Shown here: in pieces, positions 22,690-34,658 of the stretch | Layout of the letters: each line of letters opens with the position of its first letter | Numbering within the stretch: the stretch's first letter is position 1 | DNA from: Gnetum montanum | Lineage: Eukaryota; Streptophyta; Gnetopsida; Gnetales; Gnetaceae | Assembly: GCA_015680685.1 (NCBI GenBank) | Contig: MNCI01027444.1 | Span: 661,190-725,189 of the forward strand | Direction: 5' to 3' | DNA length: 64,000 bases | Notes under the pieces: model-generated | Told to the model about the DNA's origin: nothing | Databases searched by the model: none | The model's input: only the letters and a program-made list of their open reading frames with translations | Made by a program: the position numbers and the translations under genes

Positions 22690-24140
22690 TGTCTTCATAC
22701 AGAGGTAGTACATAGCTAGCCAACTGAAGAAAGTAAACCAAACTACAAGGACAAGAGGGTAGGAGGCATACCCAAGAGCATCAATAGGTTTGCTCCCATG
22801 CTATTACCCAAGATGCTCAAAGAGAGCATGATGAGATTTGTCGTGCCTAGGATCAACATGCAAGGAAGGAGGGTCAACGCTAGGAGGTGCATTTTAGAAC
22901 AACCTCAATATGAAGTCCTAAGGACTTCAATTCATTCCTATGGTTGGTGTGGTCATATATGCATGCCATGATCATTGAGCATTACCTTGTCTTCATCATG
23001 GTTGGTGGGCCTAGATAGTATGAAGAGAGGCACATTGCTTCTACATCTTCCATATCCGAGGTGTGGGATTCTTTGTGGGCATACGCATTGGTGATTTTGG
23101 GTATCCATTGACAAAGGGCATCCTGGTGGATGCACTTCACATGGTCATTGGTCCACATAGGGAATTTTTCACTGCTAAAATCACAAATAAAAAAACATAG
23201 TTGTTTTCCTTTGTTCTTGAGGTGGATTTAGATGAGACAAGTTAGACTTACAAGAATTTCTCCCCTAAATGAACAGGTCTTGTGATGGCTATTCACACCA
23301 ACCTCCTTGCTCTAACTCATAACATGCATCTCATGTCTTTTGCATTGATGATCCTACTTGATTTGAAGGAAGACTATTCCCTCAACTACCCCCACATTCT
23401 GATGAGCAGGATGCAAGTCCTAACTAGGGATGTAGTGAAAATTCCATTTCCATTGGTCACATCAGCTCTTTTTAGGCATTGGCAAATTCTAACACTTAAT
23501 CACAATGTTAAGGAGGTGTAGATGTTTAGTGAGGACCAATTGCCTCATTTGGGTTGTGAATTCTATACTCAATGGACCCCTAAGACTTGTTTCAATTATT
23601 TGGTATGGTTCCCTGGTCCTTAAGTAATAAAGGATGGTGGCAAGGATGAATGGGATGAGTTCTATGATGAGGATGATCAACCCCATGTTGTCCATGTCTA
23701 ACCACTACAATAGTAGCAGTTTGAAGATGGGGCTGCTATTTTTCAATACTTGGAGGTAATGGAGGCTAGGATGAACACACACATAGATGGTCTTGTTATG
23801 AGGATTGATGCATTTAAGTCTCAAATGCATCAACATTTTGGTCACATGGAGAGGAGACAGACCTATCTCACCATCAACTATGAGACCGTAGCCAAGTATA
23901 CATTTGAGCAATTGTGGGTAGTGCATAGAGATAATGGTTCAAGGGAGTTGGTGGATGACATTCCTGTTCCAAATTTGATGAGCATGGCCACACTAGAGCC
24001 TATACTAGAGTCAACTCCATTAGATTTGGCTCAAACATGAGATGACCCTACTGAGCTAGTTGATGACATAGTGAATGAGGTAGATTTCATGCACATAGTA
24101 GCCACAATAGTAGAGGAGGAAACCTATGCAGAGGGTGTTG
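22690..24140 (+). pseudogene. Unidentified coding remnant, transposon-associated style
   Basis: Several plus-strand pieces have coding-like composition: 22740-22930 (KSINRFAPMLLPKMLKES), 23040-23190 (VGFFVGIRIGDFGYPLTKGI), 23282-23521 (MMAIHTNLLALTHNMHLM), then QLPHLGCEFYTQW and an acidic segment (DEWDEFYDEDDQPHV), and 23750-24040 (FGHMERRQTYLTI). Several stops and frame changes separate them. I do not recognise a family. The layout, a globular part followed by a basic/acidic helical tail, resembles the extra ORFs of plant retroelements such as the one in element B. Confidence 0.35.
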
Positions 24141-25640
24141 ACTATTATTTTGTTATTTTGTTTACCATGAAAATTTCTATGATTTTTGTCACAATTGATA
24201 AGCTCTTGCTTAACTGTTGGACATGTTTTTTTGTCATATGGTGACTCATTTCTATATAGAACATTTTAGTTCAAGGTATTTAAACTTAAAGAGTTCGACC
24301 ATTTCTACATTGCATATTATTCATTTTTTCTATAGGAATCATTCCAAAGAAGACAAAAGAATAACAATGTTATCGTAACCAAGTAAAATATTAATTACAT
24401 TCTTAATTTCTATAGTTAGAAAATAATTACCAATTTAAGTTAAAAAATTTGGGTTTGTACATTTAGAAAAAATAATAATTTAATAATATTACAAGGGCAT
24501 GTGTATTGCATGCCCTTACATTAGAATATATACATAGGTCATATCCACATGCACTAGTAAACTCTTATTTCTATTCAAAGATGCGAGAGCACCTAGGAGG
24601 CACACTCTAGTAGTTGGCCAATGAGTCTTGTAGTTCGCATACCCAGGCACTAGATTAAAAAAAGCATGAACCAGTGAATTGCAACCATGTGCAAGTTTCA
24701 TTGTATTGGTGTCTCTGGTGCTAGTTCACCAAACATGTGGATTGCAATTCCTCGCACTAATAAACAGAGCTTTCTATTACAAACTGTGTCCACATGTGAG
24801 CCATACCACCTCACGCTATCAAAAAATGATTCCATTCTTTCGGCTGGCTATGGAATCTTGTGTATCACATCCCCTTGCACTATGAAAAAAGGTTTTTGTT
24901 GCTAATTGTGATGAGGTGCAATTTGCATAAAAGCATATAACTGCGAATTGCACAGCATCACATTTATTTCTTGCATTTTTTCAATGAACTATGAGTTACA
25001 TGGATGCACAACATCTTATGTCCTACCAAAGACAACATTTCGCACTATTTCAAGGTAGAAGGAAAAACACTTTTAAATTGTGCTATGAGTGACTGCGTCT
25101 TGCATTTACCTGCATGAGCTCAATGCAAGTAAGGTGCGTAACAAATGTAATCAAAGTTGAGCAAGAAAAGTAATATGCTAAAATTATGCTACTTGTAGAA
25201 GGAAGTATATGAGAAGCATATTCTGTGTAGATATTATGACAACTTGCTTGTTTGATTGAAACAATATTTGGAACACATATTGAACCTTGCAAATTATTGA
25301 TCCTCTTTTAAAAATTTTAAAAAATAATAATTACAATATGAAATAAATGAACACCATATATATTTCCAATTAGTAACCACGATACAAATACATTGTTCTC
25401 ACATGTATAAAAAAATTTTGTTTCATTAAAGAGACGAAGAGCATTTACATCATTGAAAATTTTTTTTTACATCACAAACGGGATACAATCCATGCTCACT
25501 ACAATCCTCATGGACAAGATGTTTCACACATATTTTTTACCATGGTTGGTCAAGCACAGAACAAAAAAGAATTTCCTAAATCATGGTATTTTGATACATC
25601 AAAAAAAATCACTCTCTTTTCCAAATACTAAATGGTGCAT
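24141..25640. other. AT-rich interval with a hairpin and recurring GCAC phrases
   Basis: A perfect 9-base inverted repeat (AAGGGCATG, loop of 7, CATGCCCTT) lies at 24493-24517. From 24560 to 25140 short phrases such as GAATTGCA and CTCGCAC recur irregularly, like a heavily decayed tandem repeat. No gene is supported. Confidence 0.35.
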
Positions 25641-25649
25641 GAACAATAT

Positions 25650-26374
25650 TGTATACATGCCATAATCATATACATAATCATATTGAACAATATTGAACCC
25701 TTTTAGGATGCTAATGTACTCCTCAATATACTTGTTGGACCTAAGAGGACTATTCCATTTAGTTGGGTAGCCATACAATGAATTTTTTTTATGTGCAATA
25801 TTTTTGTCACTATAATGGGAAAGCCAAGGGACTCTTTCACATCATGTAGCTACCATAACCTTGTCCACCGCTTCGTCTTAGACATGGTAGTCATTAGGAT
25901 ATCAAATGGAACACTTTCATTGTTTTCCAATGCCCACATGAGTAATAATGCATTATTGGAAATCTTCGCTTTCATTGCTTTCATTGGAAATGAGGACCAT
26001 TGCATAAATTTCAAAAGCAACAAAAGCTCTGGATATTTGCTGGGATTATCATCTTTCATCTCAAATTTTTTGGCATATTGGATTAGGTGAATCTCAGTTT
26101 TCTTCAACCTTCATTCTTTGATGGCTACCTCTTTATCACATGAAACTTGTATAACATCTGCAATGTCATGAATATTGAAGGTGAAATTTTGTCCTTGCAT
26201 AGTAGCATGTAGACTACTTCCCACAACAAACACACTATTAGTCAACCATTCATAAAAGTTGTAAACAATATTTTTTTCATAACTTCCATCCATTGTCATC
26301 CATTGATAAATTTTGATTTTTTTCAATTTTTGAGAAAGAACGGATATTTTTGGTAAGTCTACACTTGTTTGCAA
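25650..26374 (-). pseudogene. Transposon-associated ORF remnant (plant mobile-domain style)
   Basis: A single minus-strand frame runs from 26374 to about 25690, with stops at 26111 and 25850. It contains DGSYEKNIVYNFYEWL, FTFNIHDIADVIQVS and YPELLLLLKFMQWSSFPMKA, then ISNNALLLMWALENNESVPF. The alternation 'F-Y-W ... F-x-I-x-x-I-A ... N-A-L-L-L-x-x-A-L' resembles the plant transposon/plant mobile domain proteins that travel with retroelements. The similarity is by eye and weak. It may belong to the antisense gene of element F, whose RT fragment lies at 30 kb. Confidence 0.4.
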
Positions 26375-26781
26375 ATTACATTCATAAACAATGCCAATAG
26401 CTACAATTCATGCAAATAAATAAAACGTTACTATAACATAAAGCAAAGTACTTGAATTGAGACATCTATACTATCAATTCTGAGATTGATTTATATAAAG
26501 CATAACAAGTCCTCATGCAGAAGATCCCTTTTCCTAATTCCCATCATTCTAACAAGCTCCATGTTCAAACACAACTTCAACAATATCCCCCAATGACAAA
26601 GACAATGTAATCAAAATAGCCTTCTCTAGTAATCCTATAATGAAATTCATATAATTGGAGAATTTTCTTAGCTTTGACAATATTTACTAGAGCATCATAA
26701 TCAATTAAACATCAAGCAATAATAACATAAATAATATTTATGAGAAAGTATGAGACCAAATAACATTCAATAAATTGTAAG

Positions 26782-26965
26782 GCCATGCGAGTCACATGTC
26801 TTCACAGATCATTTTTCCCAGTATTCTATGAGAACATGCAAGTCACATGTCCTTGTAGAACACTTTTCTAGTCTTCTGCGAGGCCATACAAGTTGCATGT
26901 CCTTGCAGAACACTTTTCCAGTCTTTTGCGAGGCCATGTGAGTCACATGTCCTCATAGAATATGA
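26782..26965. repeat. 50-bp tandem repeat, about 3.5 copies
   Basis: Units begin at 26782, 26833, 26883 and 26933 and share CATGTCCTTGCAGAACACTT and CAGTCTTNTGCGAGGCC. Copies differ at several positions, mostly transitions. Confidence 0.8.
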
Positions 26966-29240
26966 CAAATAAACTATAAGTTGCAATGCTTCGCAAACAA
27001 TTTCATGTACCATGCAGCCTATCACACATCAGAAGTTCAAAATAGCAAGATGTTGCATATAATAAGACATCACATTAGCTCTCATTACTTATGCGAGTTG
27101 TGGTGGCTCGTACTGAAACCTGAAACAAACTAAAATATCAAATTTCTAATAATAACACTAGCACATTTGGACAAATAACACAATGAATTTAAAGACACAC
27201 TAGGAACTACAAGGAATTGTGATGCAAAATGCTAAATACTAAGGCAAAAGTTTCATTTTTTCAAGATGAGGAAAACCAGAAAAATTCAAATGAGGCAAAA
27301 TATACACCTATTCAAAAGAAATTCAAAATGGATACAATAACTTATAAAATCACAAGGAGGATTTGATTTGGGCCCCAAGGTGGCAAGGCAAACTATTCAA
27401 GAGGTTGAAGGAGACTCTAGGCCCCCACTGTCAGCAGTGGCTCAATTGAAAGGGGTAAACAATAGCTAATAGATGTTTACGTGTGTTGCGACTACCCCAA
27501 AAGGGCAAATGGGTGTCGACATCGAGTGGTGTTGCAATGGAGGTATTTTTTATTTTTGACATTTGGGCATGGGGATTTTGCATCATATGAACGGGCATCA
27601 AGTTTTGTATGGGCATCAGGCATGCACATGGGAGGATAGCCATGCCATGAGTGACTAACAATCATGCATAATATCGTTATGGTTGGGCCATACATAGGTT
27701 TTGTAAAGCCTAAAGAGAATAGATGTAACTTTTATCATATAACATCAGGCCAAAATAGCAAATAGACAAGAACACATAGCTCTCACCTCAAGGATTCCAA
27801 AGAATCTATACATATTTCTCAAAAACTAAATGCCTAAAATGTATACCCCTGTTGGTCTAACTTTGCTATGTAAAATACATAAAAACCATATTATTATTTC
27901 TTTACCCTTTTCCTTGGAATGTGATATAAACAAGCATACATAAAACTAAATATAATTATAGAATCTGTAATGATCCGAGAATATTGTAATGAAGCAATGT
28001 TCTAATGTTGTAAGGTCATAATAAACCTTTCATTATTAACTCTGCAACGTAACTTGAAAGGGAACATTGTAGAATACGGAAGGGAAATTATTATTTTATC
28101 TTTTAATTTTAACACCAAAGTGTAATTTGCTCCAAAATTGAAATTTTTTAGGTATACGTGGCAAGGAACTGAATGGTGTAAGCATGCACTAATTAACAAC
28201 ACTGGGCAAGAGTCTACAGGAGTCAACTGTCATATTCTACAATGCACAATGCAAAAGCCTTTCTCTCACCAAAACTACCAAAAAGAAACAAGAAAATAGA
28301 ACCTCCAAAACTCTAAAATCAACTATTTTTGTTGCAAATGGGTTGAAGGCAGCCTTCCTTGGCCATGGCTAACCAAGAAAAGGTCAAATCTACCATTCCC
28401 AAGGGTAGATCTACCTTAAAGCAGCAAAACGTAGTGCAGATATCCATACTCTTACTATTTTTTTTCTCTTCTTTCTCCTCCCTCTTCTTTCAAGCTACAC
28501 ATAGAATTGCTAGTTTCCACCACCACACATCACAACTAGCCTAGTTGATGCACACTAGCAATAATGGTGGTAGTGTAACCAACACAATGCACTATGCTGC
28601 TAGCAATGCTAAACATCATGGTTGCTACCACCAATAGTCAAAAACCTCCTTTATCCTCATCCCTCCTAACATGCACATGAGAAGAACAAAAATACTAATA
28701 ATAAACTTTTTACAAGGCTAGGACCTAGAGCTCACCTAGGCAAAGCTAGCATGTTGCTAGGCCCCTTCACAATAACCTCCTCCTCTCACTTGCCTCAGTG
28801 TTGAGGTGTTCCACCTACCTCCATGATGCATTTACCTTATTGGCTCCTCTCCCTCCATGGCACCATCACACCAACCACTAACACACATAACCTGAACATA
28901 AACTTCTTTTGCACTAACTTCCAAAACTTTACAACATGGATGAAAATTCCAAAATGCCTATCTTCTACCCCTCATTTTTAATTTATGCCACCTCACTCCT
29001 CTTGGTTTCTCTTTTTAGTTTTTCTTCTTTACCAAAATTTTTCAAAAAATGTCAGAAAAAACCAAGGTGTCTGACTTCTACATGTCCTTTGTAATCCTCA
29101 AGACAGTAATACTAGGTACACTAGTAAGTTCCTCCATTACCTCAAAATTTTTCCAGCAACACCCATCGAGACCCTAAATACACATCATGCATTCTAATGT
29201 AAACATCAGCATTAAAAAGGCATTTAAAGCTAGAGACTTA
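26966..29240. other. Interval without a supported gene
   Basis: 27360-27700 is less AT-rich than its surroundings but has no recognisable product in any frame. 28350-28560 and 28640-29200 contain short readings with stops. Given the RT fragment at 30 kb, part of this is probably the 5' half of element F. Confidence 0.35.
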
Positions 29241-29560
29241 CAAATTTTTCTAACTCACCTTCCAAACTTAGAAAAAATATAAAATATTCATCATCCCCAT
29301 GCCTTAAAAAATTTTCTAACTCTTCTATGTCCAAACTTAGAAGACTTTCCTTATTTCTTCTACCCTAGCTTGAAAATTTTTCAACTCTCCTATGCTCGAA
29401 CTTATGACTTTTTTCTTATTTCTTCTACCCTAAGTTAAAAAATTTCTAGCTCCTCCCCTAAATCAAACTTAAAAGAAAATTTTGCAATTTCTTCTTTTAG
29501 CTCTAAAAATTTTTCAAACTCTTTCCCCAAATCGTAGACTTGAAAATTTTTCTACTCTTT
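29241..29560. repeat. 66-bp tandem repeat, about five copies
   Basis: Each unit starts with A-rich AAAATTTTTCTAACTC. Starts are at 29241, 29306, 29373, 29437 and 29505, with a short last unit at 29543, so periods are 64-68. The middle part TTATTTCTTCTACCCTA is shared by units 2 and 3. It lies just upstream of the RT fragment of element F. Confidence 0.75.
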
Positions 29561-29659
29561 TCCCTTAAAATTCCTCAAAAAAAATTTTCTAAATTTTGTC
29601 CCAATTATGCAAATAACTTGTAAATTTCTCTAACTTTCAATATTCCCTCATGTAATTAT

Positions 29660-30535
29660 ATTTCCCTCTCATGCTTTGCAAGCCATGAATCCTTCCTTAC
29701 TACATCATCTACATGAGTTGCTCACCTTGGAGGCACCTTATTATCAAATCTATCATCCTTTTAATGAGGATTTAATTAATTTTTTCCCACTCAACCCATT
29801 AGATTCCATCATTTCTACACTTAATACCATTGATAAAGACCTGTTTCCTCAAATTCACCTTCTCTTCTTGGATCATAATCTTGTTCTAACCAATTATCTC
29901 ATATTAGAGCTCACAATAACAAATCACCAAAATAAGAAAAATACCTTATAACTAGGGGAAATTTTACTCGATAATATTCAAGAATCCATTCTATAAATAC
30001 TTTTAAAAAATATCTATCACCTTTACATGGGGATATGATGACATACCCAGTTTGGATCCCATTCTTGTTCAACATAGCATCATACTTCAGGAGGGTTCCA
30101 AGCCCTTCAAATAAAAAGACTAAAAAATCAAGCCTAATCTAGCCTTATCCATTAAGGATGAGATAACTAAACTCCATAATGTATGATTTATACATCCCAT
30201 AGACTAATCCAATTGGATATACAACTTGGTGGCTGTGCCTAAGAAAAACAAAGCCATTTAGATATGCATCGATTTTTGTGATCTTAACAAAGTAACATTG
30301 AAAGATAATTTTCAACTATCTAACATTGACAACCTCATAGACATGATGGCAATGTTTTATGATCTATGGCTACCAATCCTTATGATAATAATCTCATGGC
30401 AAATTAGAAGACACTACTACCTAAGTTAGACTTATCCTACCTTGTCCAACACTCAATTAATGAATAAGCCCTTATGGATCTACTTACTTTGACCTCACTC
30501 TCTGAACCTTCCACCATCATATCCAACCTTCCCCT
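29660..30535 (+). pseudogene. pol: Element F: RT fragment of a Tat-lineage Ty3/gypsy element
   Basis: 30020-30360 reads, with frame changes, as the N-terminal half of a Ty3/gypsy RT: SLDPILVQHSIILQEGSKP, then IKDEITKLHN, NLVAVPKKNKAI, ICIDFCDLNKVTLKDNF and NIDNLIDMMAMF. These correspond to 41690-42020 of element E. 29676-29951 is a weaker open stretch in the linker before RT. 30420-30535 looks like the end of the first RNase H, so the rest of RT is deleted. Element E interrupts F at 30536, and F resumes at 47753. Confidence 0.7.
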
Positions 30536-32256
30536 TGAAACACCCCAAAATTTGAAGGCATCTTTGCTTCACCAGGTCTTTGCAAATCATGCAGCGCTAC
30601 GGCAGTTCTTCGGGAGATGGATGCTCTGAAGTTCAAACTATCCAGTTTGGCAAGTTTTCTACCCCAGGTGTCAACAGGCTAAACGGATTCTCTAGCCTAC
30701 CCACCTGAGTAGTTCATCCAGCCGACAACATGCTTAGGAGCAATGCTCAAAACACGAAAAACGCTTCAGCAAGTTTTCTAAGTCAAGAAGTTTTGCTACA
30801 CTATGCTACACTAGGCAGCATAGCAGACTTGAGAAGATGTTTGTAGAAGCACAATGCTACGCTATGGTGTGGTACACAGTGTACTACAGTGTAGCAAAAT
30901 CTGGACAATCAATTCCCTTGCCCGACTTCAAGTCCTTCAGCAATGTCTCCTTCCATCAGAAAGCGGCGAACTTGGCCAAAAACAGGTCATGTTTACTACT
31001 ACGCTATGCTAAGCTACATGGCACAGCAAGGCATAGAAATTATGCCAAAGTGACAGAAGGCATCTCAAAGGGTAGGATCAGCAAGATCATAAGCTTCATA
31101 GTGCAAAAGGCAAAGTTTACGGACTGGCAATGTTTTTGCGACTAAGGACAGCTACTACACTATGATACACTACATAGCGTAGCATAGCGTAGCATAGCGT
31201 AGCAAACCTACGACCAGTAGTCACAACACTGCAAAGGTTTTCAATGCATGCAGCAGGACACAGCGTAGATTTTACTTCCAACCAGCCGCTACGCTACGCT
31301 GCACAGTGTAGCACAGCGTGACAAGATGCTATGCTACGCCAAATGCTACGCTACAAAGCATAGCAAGGCATGGCAAGTGGCTACGGGACATCAATTCACC
31401 TCACCTAATTGCACCGTTGCTTTGACAACGTAATTACGATGTGGTAGACTTGTAATTACAGCATGGTAGGCTCGCCCAACGATCATGCAGGCACGTGCAG
31501 CATAGACAGGTCAGCATAGGCCCAAGGCACGTGGCATCCAAACCACATCTTTCACATTCCCTTGGTCCTATAAATACCCCAATGAGTGATGCTTACAAGC
31601 TCTCTCTCTGGGCCCTCGAGCTTTTTCAGCATTTTTCAACTTTTCGATCCCTTGGGTCCTTTCGCAATATCGGTTGCCTAATAATTTTGTTGACTGAAAA
31701 GCAAAAAAGTGAGCACTGTAACCTTGAGCATTGTAAGCTTTCTGTTTCATATTGTTAATAGTTAGCACTCTCAGTTGGCATTTCGTTCTGCTCTTTTCTA
31801 CCACCTTGGTAGCACTTTGCATCGTTAATGCCTGAGTCTGCATTCAACCACACAGTCACCTTGCTCTACATGACTTGGTTACCCTTGGGATCTCTACACT
31901 TCCCAACGCTGTGCAACCAATTGTACCCATCTTGATAGAGCGAAGTTGTAGCTTCGAAGCGGTGCATTTTTCTAACTGCATTTTACTTTGTCTCTCACTT
32001 ATCATTTGCATTTTACACTATTTTCTGCCTCTTTTACATTCAAGCATTACTTCTCTCTATCAATCTCGTTTTCAAATTACCCAGTTGCAAAAGGTTATAT
32101 TAACACCGACTAACTCCCTATTTGATCGACCAGACCATTCAGGGTGCCCCGTTTCCATTCCATCTAGCACGGCCCTCTCGCAGAAACAGGGTTGAGACTG
32201 TCAACGACCGATGACCCCTCGGTGTTTTCCAGCCACTAACATTTTTGGTCGCTACA
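30536..32256 (+). repeat. 5' LTR of element E
   Basis: Starts TGAAACACCCC and ends GGTCGCTACA. The TATA box CCTATAAATACCCC lies at 31567-31580. Upstream, 30780-31380 is dotted with TAGCGTAGCA words and their complements, including three perfect tandem copies at 31175-31204 (two in the 3' LTR). Directly after the LTR I find no clear tRNA primer match. Confidence 0.92.
30780..31380 (+). promoter_or_regulatory. TACGCTA/TAGCGTAGCA motif cluster in U3 of element E
   Basis: Words such as GCTACGCTATGCTACGC and TAGCGTAGCATAGCGTAGCA recur on both strands about 190-790 bases upstream of the TATA box. The same word appears before the antisense TATA at 40779 and in the antisense introns (38607, 40079). 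It is CpG-rich and the older 3' copy shows CpG-to-TpG changes. Confidence 0.55.
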
Positions 32257-32765
32257 ATTTCTCTAGCACCAGAAGGAGGGCCTTTTGGTGCCCTTTCTAC
32301 GTGTCATGGTAGTCTTGTAAGCCTTCTGCACCCTGATACGCATTGGCGTAAACTTGACACATGTCTGTGGTGGTTTACACATCATGTGGTGCAGATCGCT
32401 CACCTTGACGATTCCTCGGGAGCCGTACAGGACATAAAGCATCCAATTGCCAGCTGGCTTGCCTATCTTACGGTAGTCTTGCATGTGCTCTGTACCCTAT
32501 CGCACACTAGTGTAAATGACACACCCTTTTGTGGTTGTTTACGCATCGTGTGGTACAAATCGGTCGCCTCGACGATTCCTCGGGAGCCCTGCAAGACATA
32601 AAGCCTTTTTTTATTGCTTGTCAACTTCTTTGCTCTTCCCATTCACAAAACTATTTAGCTTTCCAATTTCCTTACTTTTTTTTTACGTTTTAAAAACTAT
32701 CTAGCTTAGTAACAATTACTTTAGCAACAACTTCTACTAATACCTTCAACATTGAGGTTCCCATC
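32257..32765 (+). other. Leader of element E with a duplicated 163-bp segment
   Basis: GGTAGTCTTG at 32309 and 32472, and GACATAAAGC at 32431 and 32595, mark two copies of a roughly 163-bp unit. The phrase GACGATTCCTCGGGAGCC is strictly kept in both. It lies between the LTR and the gag ATG, where packaging or dimerisation signals normally sit. The open reading across it has no similarity that I know. Confidence 0.65.
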
Positions 32766-34658
32766 ATGGTTCAAGGCATCACAGGTGCCGAACAACTACT
32801 GAACCCTACGCTGGAAATACGTCAATCCCTCAAGATCCAAATTCAGGGACTTGAGGGCTTGGCCCAGCAATATGAGCATTATAACTTCCTCTATGCAAAG
32901 GTTTAGGTAAACCTGCCTTTGGATGTACAGGAGTTCGAAGGCAAATGCAGCTTCGAGTTCTCTTACTGTGACAGGAAGGAGTTTGTTCCCACTCCCGGCA
33001 CCTCCATACCTTTAACACAGAAAAACCAAAGGCTTCTAGACCAACTAATCCAGTTGGCTAGGCTTAGGGAGCAACAGGACACAACATCTAACCAGGATGA
33101 TGCCTTCCAAAATAGATAGGAGGAACTCGATTCCCAATCCGATGAGGGAGGTCAAACTAACCTTGTTCCTGTCCCTCCTACCTAGTCCTTCTAGGCCAAT
33201 CCGTTGTTTGGCGTCACTCCCTTTGTAATCATGCCTATGCTCCCGCAGCCTGCAGCTACAACCACAATGGGTAGCCATGTCACCTTCCTGGTGTATCAAC
33301 GCCCTTATTCCCCTGTTTCATTTACAGCAACTATGCCTTCATAAACTATTCATCAGTCCATTCCTGTAGCACATCATGCACCAATCACGGCTACCCTACT
33401 GCACGTTCATACTATACCTACTTCACAATCGTATGCAACTTCCATTTCAATTCCTACATTCACGTCTGTCCCACCAACTGTGGCAAGCCCGGGCCTGTCC
33501 ACATGGTGGACCCCATTTACTTCTTCGCCTATTCCACAACCGTCACAAATGTCTCGTTATGTTCACCCTCAGAGCTACCAAACCTCGCAAACGGTACAAC
33601 CCAACACAGGGTTATGGTCTATTCTGCCAGCAACACAAGCGGTTTATCCAGTAGCACAACCCGAGGTTTCTACTCCGACAACACCACCTACCGGGTGGTG
33701 GGTAGCACAAATAGCACCTTTCACAAGGGCTATCCCAACGGTATCGCCAATGGGTCACGCCTCCACCACCGCCATTCCATGGATGGGAACTGCCTCAGCA
33801 GTTCCCCAACCATCCACAACGTCGCAGGGTCTAGACCAAGTGTTCCAGCTCATCCAAACCCTCAATGAGGAAATCAAACGCCTCAAGGTTGTCAGGTATG
33901 ACATAGTACAAGTCATGGACTTTTACCAGGACGACCCCATCAGCCCTGCAATCCCTTCTCTAACGTTACCCCCAGGGATGTCTCTCCCCCACTTCACGAA
34001 GTACAACGAGGAGGGGGATCCCAACACACATCTGGTTATCTTCAGGTCTGAGTCTCTCCTATTGCAACAATGGCCACACACGATTATTCGTTTCTTTGCC
34101 ATGTCCCTAGCCGGGAGAGCCTTGGATTGGTACCGCATGCTGCCGCGCTCATCCATTTCAACTCTAGAAGAGCTTCTGAACCAGTTCATGACGTGCTTCA
34201 AGTATAACTTGAAGCCAGAAACCATGCTGGACTAGTTGATGAGCATGAAGCAAGAGCCTCTGGAACTAGTCCAGAAGTTCATACAGTGATGGAGTTCAAC
34301 CCTTAATGAAATCCGCAAGCCCATCGCAGAGGCCCACTTGTTGGCCATCTTTAAGGGTACAGTGAATGACTTTATCAAGTCTAAATTGTACTACCTCGCC
34401 CCTCACAATCATAGTCAAGCCTTTGCTCAAACTAAGAGTATATAAGATGTGGCTGAGACAAGCAAAGACCCGACCTACATTGCCTACAAAAACACCTTCA
34501 TAAAGAAGGATAAGGGTAAAGCCCCAACAACCAAAGTGGCCACTATGGCAACTGAGGCCAACCTAGACCTAGTAACAATGGTAACAAGAACAATAGGAAA
34601 TCAGCTGTACCCGCAACTAACCCCATGCCTAAGCAGGGCAACACACCACAATCTCTAA
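32766..34658 (+). pseudogene. gag: gag of element E (Tat lineage)
   Basis: Starts at the ATG at 32766 (MVQGITGAEQLL), in the same frame as 33480-34655. The N-terminal part is helical, with a stop TAG at about 32906. A long Pro/Ser/Thr/Gln-rich linker follows (33120-33830), then the capsid core at 33930-34440: MSLPHFTKYNEEGDPNTHL, then MSLAGRALDWYRMLP and ELLNQFMTCFKYNL. This is the standard Ty3/gypsy retrotransposon Gag signature. In-frame stops lie at 34233, 34287 and 34442, and the frame changes between about 34560 and 34640. Confidence 0.85.

Noticed and set aside
24560-25140. GAATTGCA/GCAC phrases as a terminal inverted repeat of the MULE with 21300-21560
   Set aside because: The phrases recur irregularly and I could not align the two regions as an inverted pair.
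32257-32280. A primer binding site directly after the 5' LTR of E
   Set aside because: The sequence ATTTCTCTAGCACCAGAAGG matches no plant tRNA end that I know. It is either degraded or the primer tRNA is unusual.
33503-33868. A 121-residue frame overlapping gag of E
   Set aside because: It is a second frame over the Pro/Ser/Thr-rich gag linker and shows no family similarity.
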